From assembly GCA_034509735.1 (NCBI GenBank), contig JACGWO010000010.1:2108001-2172000 (forward strand): a DNA stretch of 64,000 nt, written 5' to 3'. The translations under genes and the position numbers were made by a program. Source of the DNA: Sesamum alatum. Lineage: Eukaryota > Streptophyta > Magnoliopsida > Lamiales > Pedaliaceae. A model generated the notes under the pieces. That model had not been told where the DNA came from. It saw only the letters and a list, made by a program, of their open reading frames with translations, and did not search any database. Below are positions 46,887 through 57,693 of the stretch, piece after piece; the stretch's first letter is position 1; each line of letters opens with the position of its first letter.

Positions 46887-47742
46887 ACCTGATTGATTGC
46901 GTAAGCAATGATTTCAGTAATATGATGTGACTGGAAGCACGTGATATATATAAACTGAAAGGTGCTTTTGTTGAGAATAAGGATAGAAAACAAATGGGGT
47001 AGTTTTGTCCTTGTATTAATATTGATAAGATTCTGATCACTAAAATGATGCCCCGACGCCTTACAGCCGTTGAGATTGTATGGATATCCTTTTACAATGT
47101 CAACAATATCCCTTGCTTCTTTCAAATAACAAAAACAATTCATGCATACAAAAGGAAATGAAGGAAATATCATCAACCCCTATATATATATTTCTCGCTA
47201 TTTCAATTTCTATATTATATTTTCTTGCACAAAGAATTAACAACCTATCTTTAATGTCTGAATTTTCAATCGTATATTTTTTTAAGTGATAATTATATTA
47301 ATACATTAACATTTTAATTAATTCAACAATACATCAATTCAATTAATATTAAATTATTATCAAAACTTCAAGTTTTTTTTTTTATTATTTAGGAAGGATT
47401 AATTCAGGGACCTATGAAATGGATATGAGAATCATTATCATCCATTTCTTTACAAAGATTGCATTTGGGTGAACACGTTTTCCCAGTGTACAAAGGAGTG
47501 GGGGAGTTGGCAAACAACATGCTTTAAAAAAAAAAAGGTAAATAATTATGCTTCGCACTCTAGTTGATATAAAATAAATAATATTATTACATTATCGTCA
47601 ATAACATTCATTAAGTGATAACACATTACACATTTGATAATAACAAAAAGAATGTGTAAGTTATTCCTTTCTACAGAATAAAAATCGTCAGGGACTGATA
47701 CTGGTAGTTTTATTGTCACTAAACAGTTACAATACGCGTGTC

Positions 47743-47776
<34 letters not shown>

Positions 47777-48060
47777 ATGATAATTTGTTAACGATCTTTG
47801 TCACTATGATTACATCATTTATAACCATTTGATGTTTTTCCTTTCATATTACTTTTTCTTGTATTAAAACGAACATGCAGTGCATGTTCAGGTTTGTTTT
47901 ATATTCTGTTCGTACATGCCCACCCGACACAGCTATATGCAAGTTCGAGCTCTAATGCACAAGACAAGGCCACTTGCCTTTTGCAAAAGTTCTTTGCAAA
48001 AGACAATTATATTTTTGCTAGGCCAAGGCATAGTATAAGAGACAACGTTTGTTGTTTCCA
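46887..48060. repeat. Recent segmental duplication blocks, copy 2
   Basis: 46887-47226 matches 33590-33930 almost base for base; 47570-47800 matches 34455-34725; 47820-48060 matches 36440-36911 joined to 38111-38150, i.e. without the solo LTR. A TA microsatellite lies at 47748-47774. Confidence 0.85.
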
Positions 48061-48407
48061 CTTCGTTGCATGTAAGCTGTCCAACGAGTAAGGCCTTGTC
48101 CTATCCGAACCTATGAAAAAAAAAAAAAAAAAAACCTATATGTAGGCTCAGTGAATATTATTACCTGGTCTTAGTCCAGAACCATTAAACAATACAAAAT
48201 GGGTATGAACTTGAGTAGGACAAAATCCTATCTATCAATAACGCTGCACTTCAAGGTCTTGCCCTATTTTTAGTGCTTAACAGTGGACCTTTGATAAATA
48301 TTGTTCACATGACGGGGTTGGGATGCATAGACTCAACACAATCCAACTATTTTTATATCAATTTTGCACGATGATTATAATATATTATTATAAGAAAATC
48401 TTTCAAT

Positions 48408-48663
48408 AGGTACAAAAAAATTGATTCTAAGATCAGCATTGAGCTAATTAAAAAGATAAAATTCTCGTTGCTAATATACATTATTTAATATATATTTTAA
48501 ATAATTTGTTGTTAAATTCATTAGCAATTAAATTTCCATTGTTAACTTCATTAGCAAGTAAATTTCTTATATTAAGTAATATAATTTAGAAACGAGAATT
48601 TTATTTACTAATTAATTCGATACTCATTTTTTTTCATTGCTATTAAGTCAATTTTTTGTAGTG
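48408..48663. mobile_element. CACTA-type MITE, degraded left end
   Basis: It ends TTTTTTGTAGTG at 48663; the left TACAAAAAAATTG is a worn terminus. The interior matches 59703-59980 (GTTGCTAAT and ATTAGCAA phrases). Confidence 0.6.
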
Positions 48664-48915
48664 TATGTGGTGGCACGACCCCGAGGAAATACTCCGAAGA
48701 ATGTAAAACAACCCGCTCGATTGAGCCTCGGCCCAAGGAAATAACCCGTAGAGGAAAGTGTGGAGAAAGCCCAGCCAGGGGGGCCTAGTTGCTTGATTAC
48801 ATGGCTAGACGGGAATAGGACATTTAGACCAACCAAGAGGAGCCACATGGGAGCATGCACACTTATCCAGATTGAAGAATGTTAGCATAGACAAGCTGGA
48901 TGGTCCCCGTGGACA
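48664..48915. other. GC-richer block of unknown origin
   Basis: Contains GACCCCGAGGAAATACTCCG; it may be a retrotransposon fragment, but I see neither LTR ends nor coding motifs. Confidence 0.35.
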
Positions 48916-48924
48916 CCTAATTAT

Positions 48925-49086
48925 GGAAAAATTCTAACTCGAATCAAGTTTGGTCAAATCAAATTAATTATATAGTAAATATGATACACTTGTTATGTGA
49001 TTGATCACTTTCCATGAACTGTACACCAATCACTTGCCACGTGATTGGTTTAGGTTCGACCGAATCAGGTCTGAACTAGAATTTTC
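48925..49086. mobile_element. Palindromic MITE, 162 bp, perfect 9-bp target duplication
   Basis: CCTAATTAT is at 48916-48924 and 49087-49095. GGAAAAATTCTAACTCG mirrors CTGAACTAGAATTTTC. Centre ATGATACACTTGTTATGTG. Same family as 20665-20850. Confidence 0.85.
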
Positions 49087-49096
49087 CCTAATTATA

Positions 49097-49377
49097 GGGT
49101 AAATTGTTTTTTTGATCCCGTAAAATTAGAGCATTATATGTTTTGGTATCACAACTTAGGTAGGTAGCTGTTTTAGTCCCATAAAACACATTTTTCAGTT
49201 TTTTTGATCCCAAAAAATCAAGTGCAACTTAGGTAGGTGACTGTTTTAATCCCATAAAACATGTTTTTCAATTTTTTTAGTCCCAAATGTAGGTGGTTAG
49301 TTTAGTTCGATAAAACACATTTTTTATCGAACTAAAATAGTCATTTACCTAAATTATGATACCAAAATATTTTGCCC
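49097..49377. mobile_element. Mutator-like MITE, 281 bp, in the same target as its neighbour
   Basis: Flanks CTAATTATA (49088-49096) and CTAATTATG (49378-49386) agree at eight of nine bases. The interior has AACTTAGGTAGGT and TTTTAGTCCCATAAAACA repeated. Confidence 0.8.
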
Positions 49378-49635
49378 CTAATTATGTAACATATTTTCTA
49401 TTACGAAATCACATTTGTTTGAAGATATCTCAACTACTATCTATTTTCTAGACGCTACAAGAAAGTATGGCAATATCAACTGTATGTAAACATTAATGGG
49501 ATCTTAGTTTGAGAGGAAAGATATATTGAAATCTCATCATTCTAAAAGTGTAAGAAATTAATTTTAAGTTCAAATCTCATCAAAGGTATAAATATTTATA
49601 TCGTATGAGATCTTGAATTTAATATTAAAAATGAA

Positions 49636-50056
49636 AGGGTAAATTACAATAATATTCCCTTAGGTTTGGCATAATTACGGATATTTTCTCGTTGTTTTAA
49701 AAATTACAAATACCCCCTAGGGTTTGTAACCATCTAACAAATAATTCATTTCCATCTATTTTTATGTGTAAAATGACCAAAATGCCATTTTGCAAATTGA
49801 ATTATTTTCTAAAATTTTCTAAATTTTTTTTGGACAAAAATGCGTAGGAAGAGGTTTTTTATGTTATTTTACACAAAGGAGCAATAATTTAATTTGCCTC
49901 GGCTGAATTTTCTACAATCTACAAAAAACAAATCAAGGGCAAAATGAACTATTTCAGGCCCTTGGTTAAAAATTACAAACCTCAAAGGGTATTTATAATT
50001 TTTGAAACAATAAGGGAATATTCGTAATTATGCCAAATTTAAAAAAAGTTATTGTA
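49636..50056. mobile_element. GGGTAAATTAC-type inverted-repeat MITE, copy 2
   Basis: GGGTAAATTACAATAATATTCCC is mirrored near 50020-50056, and GGTTTGGCATAATTACG by GTAATTATGCCAAATTT. Flanks AAAATGAAA and AAAACAAAA agree at seven of nine. Confidence 0.65.
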
Positions 50057-50453
50057 ATTCACCAAAACAAAAATAGCATGATTCGCCAAGCTAGCCTAAT
50101 CCTAGAAAAGCAAAGAAAATAACTCTTACATTCCTATGCACATATAAATACTTACGATTAATGATAATAGAGGAAGCAAATTTAAGATGCAATAGAATTT
50201 GCAATAAAATATTCCATTTAACTTATCACCAACTCATTGTTCACTTTTTCTTCACTTTCCGGACGCGAAAAGTGTTATACTTATAAATTCCATAAAACTA
50301 AATTAGTTGAGGTGAAAAAAGTTATAAAATAATACTAATCTAATCTATGTAGCATTAATACATAACCCTAATCGGCAGAACTGGAATGTGAACTAAAGCT
50401 CCTTAAACATGAGACAACAATTTCATCATAGAAATCGAGTCCATTCGATAATT

Positions 50454-50970
50454 CTAATCAGCAACCTGAAGAGCACAACGAAGAGCTGTCACAACGTCAT
50501 TCGTCGAAAAGCTGAATTCTTTCTCCATCTGGGACAAAAGATCAGCTTAATTAAATTCTCAAAAATTAAACCTAAAGTTTCAGAAAAACTATGAAGAACT
50601 AAAAAAGACAAAAAAAATTAACCTCTGCATTAATCGAAACGTCAAGGGCCAAACTTCCAAATGGTACAACACTAGCGTTGACAACAACCAGATTGAGGCG
50701 CTCCACCTCATCAAGAATTTTCACAATCACTCCCTTAACTTTCTCACAATGAATTTTGAGACGGATATTGTTATTACAGATTCTGGCTTCAATTTCTGGC
50801 AATCTCTGCTCGTCGGAGTGCCCGTTGTCCCCGTCGGTATACCCCTCCTCGTCCACCGTTATCTTCGATTTCCTGACAACCACCTGGTTTTCTGCCTGTT
50901 CCTCCAGCATTGTCACTCTTTGCTGGAGATATTCCAGGTACTTGACCGTATCACCCAGAACTTTATCCAT
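50454..50970 (-). CDS. Truncated bHLH-like protein: helix 2 plus ACT-like domain only (140 aa)
   Basis: Coding exons 50623-50970 and 50454-50528, phase 0, joined by GAG|GTTAAT and CAG|ATG. The protein begins MDKVLGDTVKYLEYLQQRVT, followed by an acidic linker, LPEIEARICNNNIRLKIHCE to ALDVSINAE, and ends MEKEFSFSTNDVVTALRC...VAD. Basic region and helix 1 are absent. It shares with the gene at 22377-22903 a two-residue deletion after MDK (neighbours have MDKxS-VLGD), showing common descent of the short form. Upstream a TATA box (51108-51115), a noncoding first exon ending AAAG|GTAATT at 51051 and an 80-bp intron ending ACAG can be read, so it looks transcribable. Inference: dimerisation-only partner of IVa bHLH proteins. 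Confidence 0.7.
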
Positions 50971-51050
50971 CTGTTAAGTAACATATATACAATTTACATA
51001 ACTGATTAATTTAGGAAATGAACAAATTGGAAAGTATGAATAAAAATTAC

Positions 51051-51165
51051 CTTTTGCCTTTGAAGTTGTGGTATAAATTCGACTGGTTCGTTTATATTCA
51101 GGGCTGCTATATATACAAAGAACGCCGTGTATTTGAGGGAACGTTTTGAAACCACTGAACAAGTC
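51051..51165 (-). promoter_or_regulatory. Promoter and noncoding first exon of the truncated bHLH gene
   Basis: TATATATA on minus at 51108-51115; 51116-51165 (CGGCGTTCTTTG and CCCTCAAATACA on minus) is conserved upstream of the relative at 23031-23080. The donor AAAG|GTAATT is at 51051/51050. Confidence 0.55.
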
Positions 51166-52845
51166 ATACGTACGACAGATTAATGGCTTTGATTGATCAT
51201 GAGTTTGTTCGTTGTTCCCTTTGAACCATTGATTTTCTTGCCAAATTTTACACGAGAAAAATTGCCCTGTCAACTTGAAAGCTGGCTTTGAATCGGAACA
51301 AGAATATGGGTCCATCAAGAGCGCAACTGGAAAGGGCAAGATTGTATTTGTAATAACATCACGAGGTGAAATGAGAAGGGCAACATTTGTAATAAAATCT
51401 TAGATAGAAACTACGTTGTACGTACAACGTCTAATAAATTTGGTGATAAGCAGATAGCGATTGGCCCTGATAATGAGGTCATATGCTTTTTTTTTTTTTT
51501 TCTGCGTGCGCCAAACACCATAGTTAATTGAGTCTCAATTTGCTCTCTCCAGTTTGGGTTAAAACATCACAGCTGTGCTGTATAACGACGAGGATGTCGG
51601 GGACAGGAGGTCCGCATGTGTATCATGAAGCAAAACCCATGAATCTTAAGCCATATCACCAGGGGCGAAGCTAAGCCCTGCCGGCCCCCGCTCCGGTGGC
51701 CGATAGGGCTTAGCTTCAATTATTATGGAGCATTTGATGTTGAGAAAATAATTGTAGTTAATAAGGAAATATTTTTGCCCGCGCCAGATTTAGGCGAACC
51801 AAATCAATCACAGAATAAGTGTGATACACATATGATTAATAATTTTTTTTTAACTGTACACTAATCTCATGACAAATGTATTGTACTTTTCAAATAATTA
51901 GTTCAGGTTTAGTCGAGTCCGAGTTAGAATTTTCCGTTAATAAGTAGTCCAATTTGAATGTCTCCTTTATGACTTTCTAAAAATAATACGGAAAAATAGT
52001 TTCAATTGTAATAATTCCCACTATATATAAACAATTTCGAACAATATGTTAATGTAATCACAACTACTAGCACTAAGAACTTTGTAGCCTTTTTACTGTC
52101 ACAGTAATAATTGTAAGAACTACTTGTATTTGATACAATTTGATTGAACGGTTGTATAAGTAATTATAAAATATTAGATTATTTTAAAATTAATCTGAAA
52201 TAATTGATTTTAGAAGAAGTGATTGCAGCATTTAGATTCACAATTCCATAATTGAGTATACATATGTTGTCGTCGCTAAATTACAAAACTAACTCATTCT
52301 TAAGGTAATGAAGGAATAAAAAATTATTTATTAAGCATAATGAGTAATTAAATGAAATAATGCAATGTGATTAAAAACTATAAATTTTAGCTTTTTAATC
52401 AAACGTGATTTTGATAAAATTTAATTCCAAAAGTTATTATTAAAAAAAAGGGCCAAAAGACACAAAAAAAGTGTTATCCTAAAAATGTATGTTTGACCTG
52501 CTCAATCATAGGGTCAAATAGATACTTTATATAACCGTTGCATTTAATTTGTAATGCATTATGTACAAACTTAAAATTTTTATTTTAATTTAATATTTTT
52601 ATTTTAAATTAATTGATTAAATTTTAATAAGATTAAGTCCAACTTTCTTGCTTCGCCATATTACCCCTAGTCAAGGGCAATAACCAAGGGAGACAGAATG
52701 GTTATAGAGGAAAATCGGGCTTCAGTCCAACTATGGCAGAAAGAACAGTGAAAAGTCATTGTTGAGCTGCGCGCTTTCGTTCTTGCCATAGCAGCTGGTA
52801 GCCATCTGTTTTCAATCATCGTTTGCATCCTATTTTTTTTTTTTT
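51166..52845. other. Intergenic DNA
   Basis: 51311-51400 holds two units of the promoter minisatellite. 51667-51717 is a 13-bp perfect hairpin. 51785-51935 is a fragment of the CAAGTGTGATACAC palindromic family. No gene that I can support. Confidence 0.45.
51667..51717. repeat. Hairpin with 13-bp perfect arms
   Basis: GAAGCTAAGCCCT (51667-51679) pairs with AGGGCTTAGCTTC (51705-51717) around a GC-rich 25-base loop. The preceding CAGGGGCGAAGCTA resembles plant hAT-type termini. Confidence 0.6.
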
Positions 52846-53405
52846 TGGAAAAATGCAATTACCCCCATTGTGATATGCAAAATGGACAAGAAAAACCCCT
52901 GTAAAAAAATAGATAGTAATTTTTCCCTGTATTTTAAAAAATAGAACAAAAAACCCACTGTGAGGGGATTGTTTACTGTTTGGGTTTTATTTGAACCCGT
53001 CGCCGCAAGCCCTCCTTCCCCCGCCCGCATTGAAACCCTCCCTTCCCCACTGCAACCCTCATCCCGTGTCTTTGTGCACCCTCATTTCTTCCCCCCCTGC
53101 AATCCCTCCCCCCATCATCGGCTCGCCACAACCCCATCCCAGCCCCCCCCCCCGCCCCCCCTTCTCTTTCCCTCTACCTTATATATTTACATAAATAAAT
53201 ATATTCTTTAATGATATATAAATGTATTCTAATTTTACAACATATTTGTAAATAAATAAATAATTTTAATTCAGTCCGAACCATTCATTTAGATGAGATT
53301 AGATAAATGGTTTTAAAATGAGAAAAATGTCATTTTATAATTAAAATTTGAAAATAACACGTGTAATACTCCAATCGCATTGTGGAGGGGGGGCCTAAAT
53401 TGCAT
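52846..53405. mobile_element. GGGTAAATTGC-type element with GC-rich cargo
   Basis: The left end GGAAAAATGCAATTACCCCC and right GGCCTAAATTGCATTC are a worn inverted pair. The interior 52985-53165 is C-rich (Pro/Ser-rich frames, not called as genes). Similar in design to 4012-5004. Confidence 0.5.
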
Positions 53406-53614
53406 TCAACCTGGATTTTCCATATCCAAAACTTTCTGCAAACTCATCTATTTATACTATTATAAAGAAAATAAGTGTTATAAACACAAAGTGATGGTTT
53501 TGATATTGATGCAACAATTTTTGGTAATTCCAAAAATGCCTTCAACTAATAAGATAATTAACTTATTCAATTTATCAAATTTTATATTATTAATTTAATT
53601 GCCCAATTAATATA

Positions 53615-53979
53615 TCTATACTAATATAAAAAGAAAACCCAATTTTTACTCACAAAGAGCGCACATTTACTTACACCGCGACACCAATTTTTTTGTTATG
53701 CCAATGATACCCCTAAGTTGGTTTCTTTTCTTTCTTTCTTTATTTCTTTCTTTCTTCCTTTCTTTTATTTTTTTCATAATGCGATGTGTTGGTCTATATA
53801 TATATATATATTTTTTATTTATACTATATTTTAAAATATAAAATATTATTTATTATATACACGCAGGAACGACGTGCCACATAGACTAGCTTTATATATT
53901 GTATTCTTATTATTTATATTTTAAAGCGTGAAATATGATTTATTATAAGCACGCAGGGACGACATGCCATGACGGCTAG
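53615..53979 (+). mobile_element. Helitron-like non-autonomous element, 365 bp
   Basis: 5' TCTATACTAATATAAAAAG after an A and 3' GACGGCTAG before a T fit Helitron ends. GCACGCAGGGACGACATGCC precedes the 3' end; an earlier tandem copy of that end lies at 53860-53893. A relative lies at 62262-62536. Confidence 0.55.
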
Positions 53980-54177
53980 TACTATTATAAAGAGAAGAGG
54001 GTTTTTAGACCCAAATTGGTAGTTTTAATACCACTACACTAAATTATAAGGATACCAAAAATGACTTCAAATTCCCAACTCATATTGAATTAACTACTGA
54101 AAATTAAATTTACTATCATTTTGTTTAAGTTTATTGTTAATTGAAATATAAATAACATATTAGTGTTTGTCTTGCAT

Positions 54178-54516
54178 GGAAAAAATTTTATTTTTGGTCC
54201 CATATCTCATGACCCTTTTTAATTTAGTCCGATTTGTTGCATTTTTCTCACATTTAGTCCCATTTGTTCAATTTTTTTTCTCTAATTTGGTCCCAAACAG
54301 CATTTTCTGTAAAATTGTGAACGGAGCTGTCAATAGTGGCAGAGTCTTGCCCCAATGACAGACTTGACAGCTCCGTTAATTATTTAATAAAAAATATTGT
54401 TTGGGACCAAATTTGAGAAAAAATTAAACAAATGGGACTAAATGTGAGACAAATATAATAAATGAGACCAAATAAAAAAAGGCCCTAAGATATGGGACCA
54501 AAAAAGCAATTCTCCT
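54178..54516. mobile_element. Mutator-like MITE, 339 bp, perfect 9-bp target duplication
   Basis: GTCTTGCAT is at 54169-54177 and 54517-54525. The ends carry TTTTTGGTCCCATATCTCA and its mirror; an inner inverted repeat GACAGCTCCGTTAA surrounds the centre. Confidence 0.9.
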
Positions 54517-54525
54517 GTCTTGCAT

Positions 54526-54995
54526 GTATATATAATCATCATTGTCAATATAATATATATTGTACAAATTTTCAATTTTTAATTTAATTTGAGTAAAATA
54601 TGTATTGATAATTAATGCATTACAAAAGGTTATCAACCAATTTTTGTATCTCAGGTTATAAAGCAATGACAAATTTTATTATACAGGAACAAATTATGAG
54701 TTTCAATAAAATAAAAATAGTACTAACAATTATGCGCGTAAATACTGCGTGTCACAACATCTAATGTCTCCAAAAGTTAGAACGGGTGGAGTAGAAGAAG
54801 CTAACGGCTACAAATGGATAAACATCGAAAAATATTGTAACATTTGAATAAGGAGAAATCTAACTCAGACCAAGTTTGACCAAATCTACATCAATTATAT
54901 GGCAAATAAAATACACTTGTGTAAAGAACTATATTTTCCTCACTAAAATTTAAATATTAAGTCCGAGTGTAAAGTACAATAATATCAAGATAAGT
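54526..54995. other. AT-rich intergenic DNA
   Basis: Only a half-copy of the CAAGTGTGATACAC palindromic family at 54855-54930; otherwise nothing recognised. Confidence 0.4.
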
Positions 54996-55004
54996 GCCAT
55001 GTGA

Positions 55005-55361
55005 GGAAAAATTGCAGATTACGTCCCGCAACCACAGGTTAGCCTCTTTGCAATTTTCATCATATTATTTTTTAACACACCACATTGCATCTCATAACTC
55101 CAGACAATTTACAATTTTAGTCCTAAAGTCTTATATTAGTTCCATTAAATTTCTGATAGGAACAACCTTAATTATTCTCAAAACTTAAAGGAGCTCGTGT
55201 CGTGCACATGTTGTTTTCGTAAGAAATTTAATGGAATTAAAATTTGGGACTAAAATTATATTTTTTTTTTTAAACTATAAGATGCAATGTGTTGAGTCAA
55301 AAAATAATGGAATCAAAATTACGAAAGGACTAATATGTAGAACGTATATACAATATTCCCC
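55005..55361. mobile_element. Mutator-like MITE, 357 bp
   Basis: Flanks GCCATGTGA (54996-55004) and ACCATGTGA (55362-55370) agree at eight of nine. GGAAAAATTGCAGATTACGTCCC marks the left end; inverted TTTTAGTCC phrases fill the inside. Confidence 0.75.
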
Positions 55362-55524
55362 ACCATGTGACGAACGCGACACTTGTCATATCAAAAACAT
55401 ACATTGTCATGTTTTTTGGCACCTTGCAATTGGAGTTGTTATGTGATACAACTACAGGGAATAACATGTGACGGTACATCGCAGAGCTGCTACACAAGCA
55501 AAAGCGACTTAACATCGCTGAGTT

Positions 55525-55761
55525 AGCTAATTAGGTTTAACTCAGTTGTTAAAATTAGATTCCATGACTTTGAATTTCATCAATGCGTGGAATGTTGTTC
55601 TACTGTATAGTAAATGCTTGTTATATTATAATAGTAGGTGTTGTTTACGGTATGACTATTGTAATTATCTTTATTAGATATTAATATTCAACAGGACTGA
55701 TTGTAATCGATTTATTTTAATTAATAATAATAGTTTATCGCTTTCACTTTAAAAAAAAAAT
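55525..55761 (+). mobile_element. tRNA-derived SINE, older copy
   Basis: The head GCTAATTAGGTTTAACTCAG aligns with the SINE at 26179; the B box is worn. The body has AGTAGGTGTTGTTTA and ends in a short A tail. No clear target duplication. Confidence 0.75.
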
Positions 55762-56046
55762 ATTCACGAGGTAGAGTGTATCTTTTCATATTAGTCAAAA
55801 TGTGAAGTTATCATATGTATTAATATACAAGTGAACAATTACCTAAATCAAGATGGCGATGACATAAAATACATGTATTAAATAAGATGCAGAAACAAAA
55901 ATTAGAACCAGATTTTCAGCTGGACTTATACATCAACGTGAAGATTCGAATAAAGGTTATGACAGTTCAACACTTTCCAAAGCATGAAACCCTATATTTT
56001 ATTCAAAAATTCCAAATATATATGTAAAAGTTTGAACAAATAGGAT
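55762..56046. other. AT-rich intergenic DNA
   Basis: Nothing recognised. Confidence 0.4.
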
Positions 56047-56772
56047 TGTTAATAATGTTTGTAAAGCAAATTCGTGTTTCTGAATTTGAATTTATTGAAA
56101 CAAGAAAAATATTACAAATGATTTTGAATTTAATCAAATGTCTTGTGGGTGCGAAATCTCTATTTTATGCCTCTGATTCTTCACAATCTTCAATTTCGGC
56201 AATTTTGAAGAAGAAACTTGACGTTTTGATCACCTTCGACGTTGAGTTGGATCTTCAATAATGTTAATTCGGGGGTCTTTCGACTTTTCTCGAATTAAAC
56301 GTTGGATTTGGATAATTTCCATTACGAACACCTTGAACTTTGCTTGAACGCCGTGAATTCTCCTTGATTTGCGCTTGAGAGGATTTTGAAGCTTCTTGAA
56401 TGCTCTCTTGCTTGTGCTTTCAATTGTTTGTGTGTGTCCTCAATTGCTAGAAAATCACCCCTATTTATAGTTGTAGGGTGAAAGACTTTGCCATATTTAC
56501 TTGATGACGTGGCACAATTTGATTGGCCCTTCATGATTTGTTTGACATTTATTTTTCTAATCACAAGATGTGATTTAGACTTACCAAATCAGTGGTATTT
56601 GCTTCCTTTATTGGCAAGGCAAGATTCAGATTGCCTTAAATACTTCAATTCCATACATGGCAATATATAATTTATCCGTCAATAAATATTTCATTTTATA
56701 AAATATAAAAATGATGGAAAAATATATAGCACATGTCAATAAATAATTGACAATAAATTTTGTTCGCCTACA
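56047..56772 (-). repeat. 3' LTR of the gag-only element
   Basis: TG...CA ends; TATAAATAGGGG TATA box on minus at about 56458-56470. It differs from the other LTR by scattered substitutions and by small insertions near its plus-strand start (56055-56090). Confidence 0.88.
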
Positions 56773-56980
56773 AATGCCCCCTCGAGAGTTGTTCACGAAC
56801 CGCAACAAAGCGAAAGAGTGAACATGTCTCGAAATTGTTTCTTCGCATGAGATTTTATTTTCTCCACTTTCTTCTTCTTTTTTTTTTTTTTTTTAACATG
56901 CGACTGAACTTGAAAAATAAATTTCAAGCTACCTACGTACCCCGTTGAGAAGATCAAGTCATAACGTAGTTCAACCATAA

Positions 56981-57690
56981 AAATATGTAGATAGTTTAGA
57001 CTCGTATCAAGGAGCCTTCAATTTTGATTTTGTAGATAGTTTATATTCATATCAAGGAGCCTTCATTTGACCTTTATGAATTTGATAGATAGTTTATACT
57101 CGTATCAAGGAGTCTGCATTTGACTTTTTGAACTTGGTAGATAGTTTATACTCGTATCAAGGAGTCTTGAATTTGTGGAGTTTATACTCATATCCAGGAG
57201 TCTTCATTTGAATTTGAATAAGGTAGATAGTTTATACTCGTATCAAGGAGTCTTGAATTTGTGGACAGTTTATACTCATATCAAGGAGTCTTCATTTGAA
57301 TTTGAATATGGTAGATAGTTTATACTCGTGTCAATGAGTCTTTATTTGAATTTACAGACAATTTATACTCGTGGCAAAGAGTTTTGAATTTGTAGATAGT
57401 TTATACTCATATCAAGGAGTATTCATTTGAATTTGAAAATGGTAGATAGTTTATACTCGTATCAAGGAGTTTTCATTTGAATTTGTAGATAGTTTATACT
57501 CGTATCAAGGAGTCTTCACTTGAATTTGAATATGGTAGATAGTTTATACTCGTATCAAGGAGTGCTTGAAGGAATTTCAGTTGGGAGCTTTGATAGTTTA
57601 ACCTCATATCTAAGAGCATTATGACAGTTTAGGCTTTTATCAGGGACCGTAATTGACAGTTTAGGCTCTTATCGAGGAGTGTAATTAAGA
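56981..57690. repeat. Minisatellite of about sixteen units in the 3' region of the LTR element
   Basis: The core GATAGTTTATACTCGTATCA plus AGGAGTC repeats at about 35-52-bp spacing with alternating tails (CATTTGAATTTG, AATTTGTGG). The last three units near 57589-57690 are more diverged (GACAGTTTAGGCTCTTATC). Confidence 0.92.
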
Positions 57691-57693
57691 TTT

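Noticed and set aside
52960..53211. Proline-rich small protein
   Set aside because: A C-rich cargo of a worn inverted-repeat element; no conserved features.
56322..56564. Open frame repeated at 59099-59338
   Set aside because: Both lie at the same place in the two LTRs, in transcribed LTR sequence, without protein similarity that I recognise.
56981..57690. CRISPR-like spaced repeats
   Set aside because: Units are tandem and diverged, without unique spacers; this is a eukaryotic retrotransposon minisatellite.
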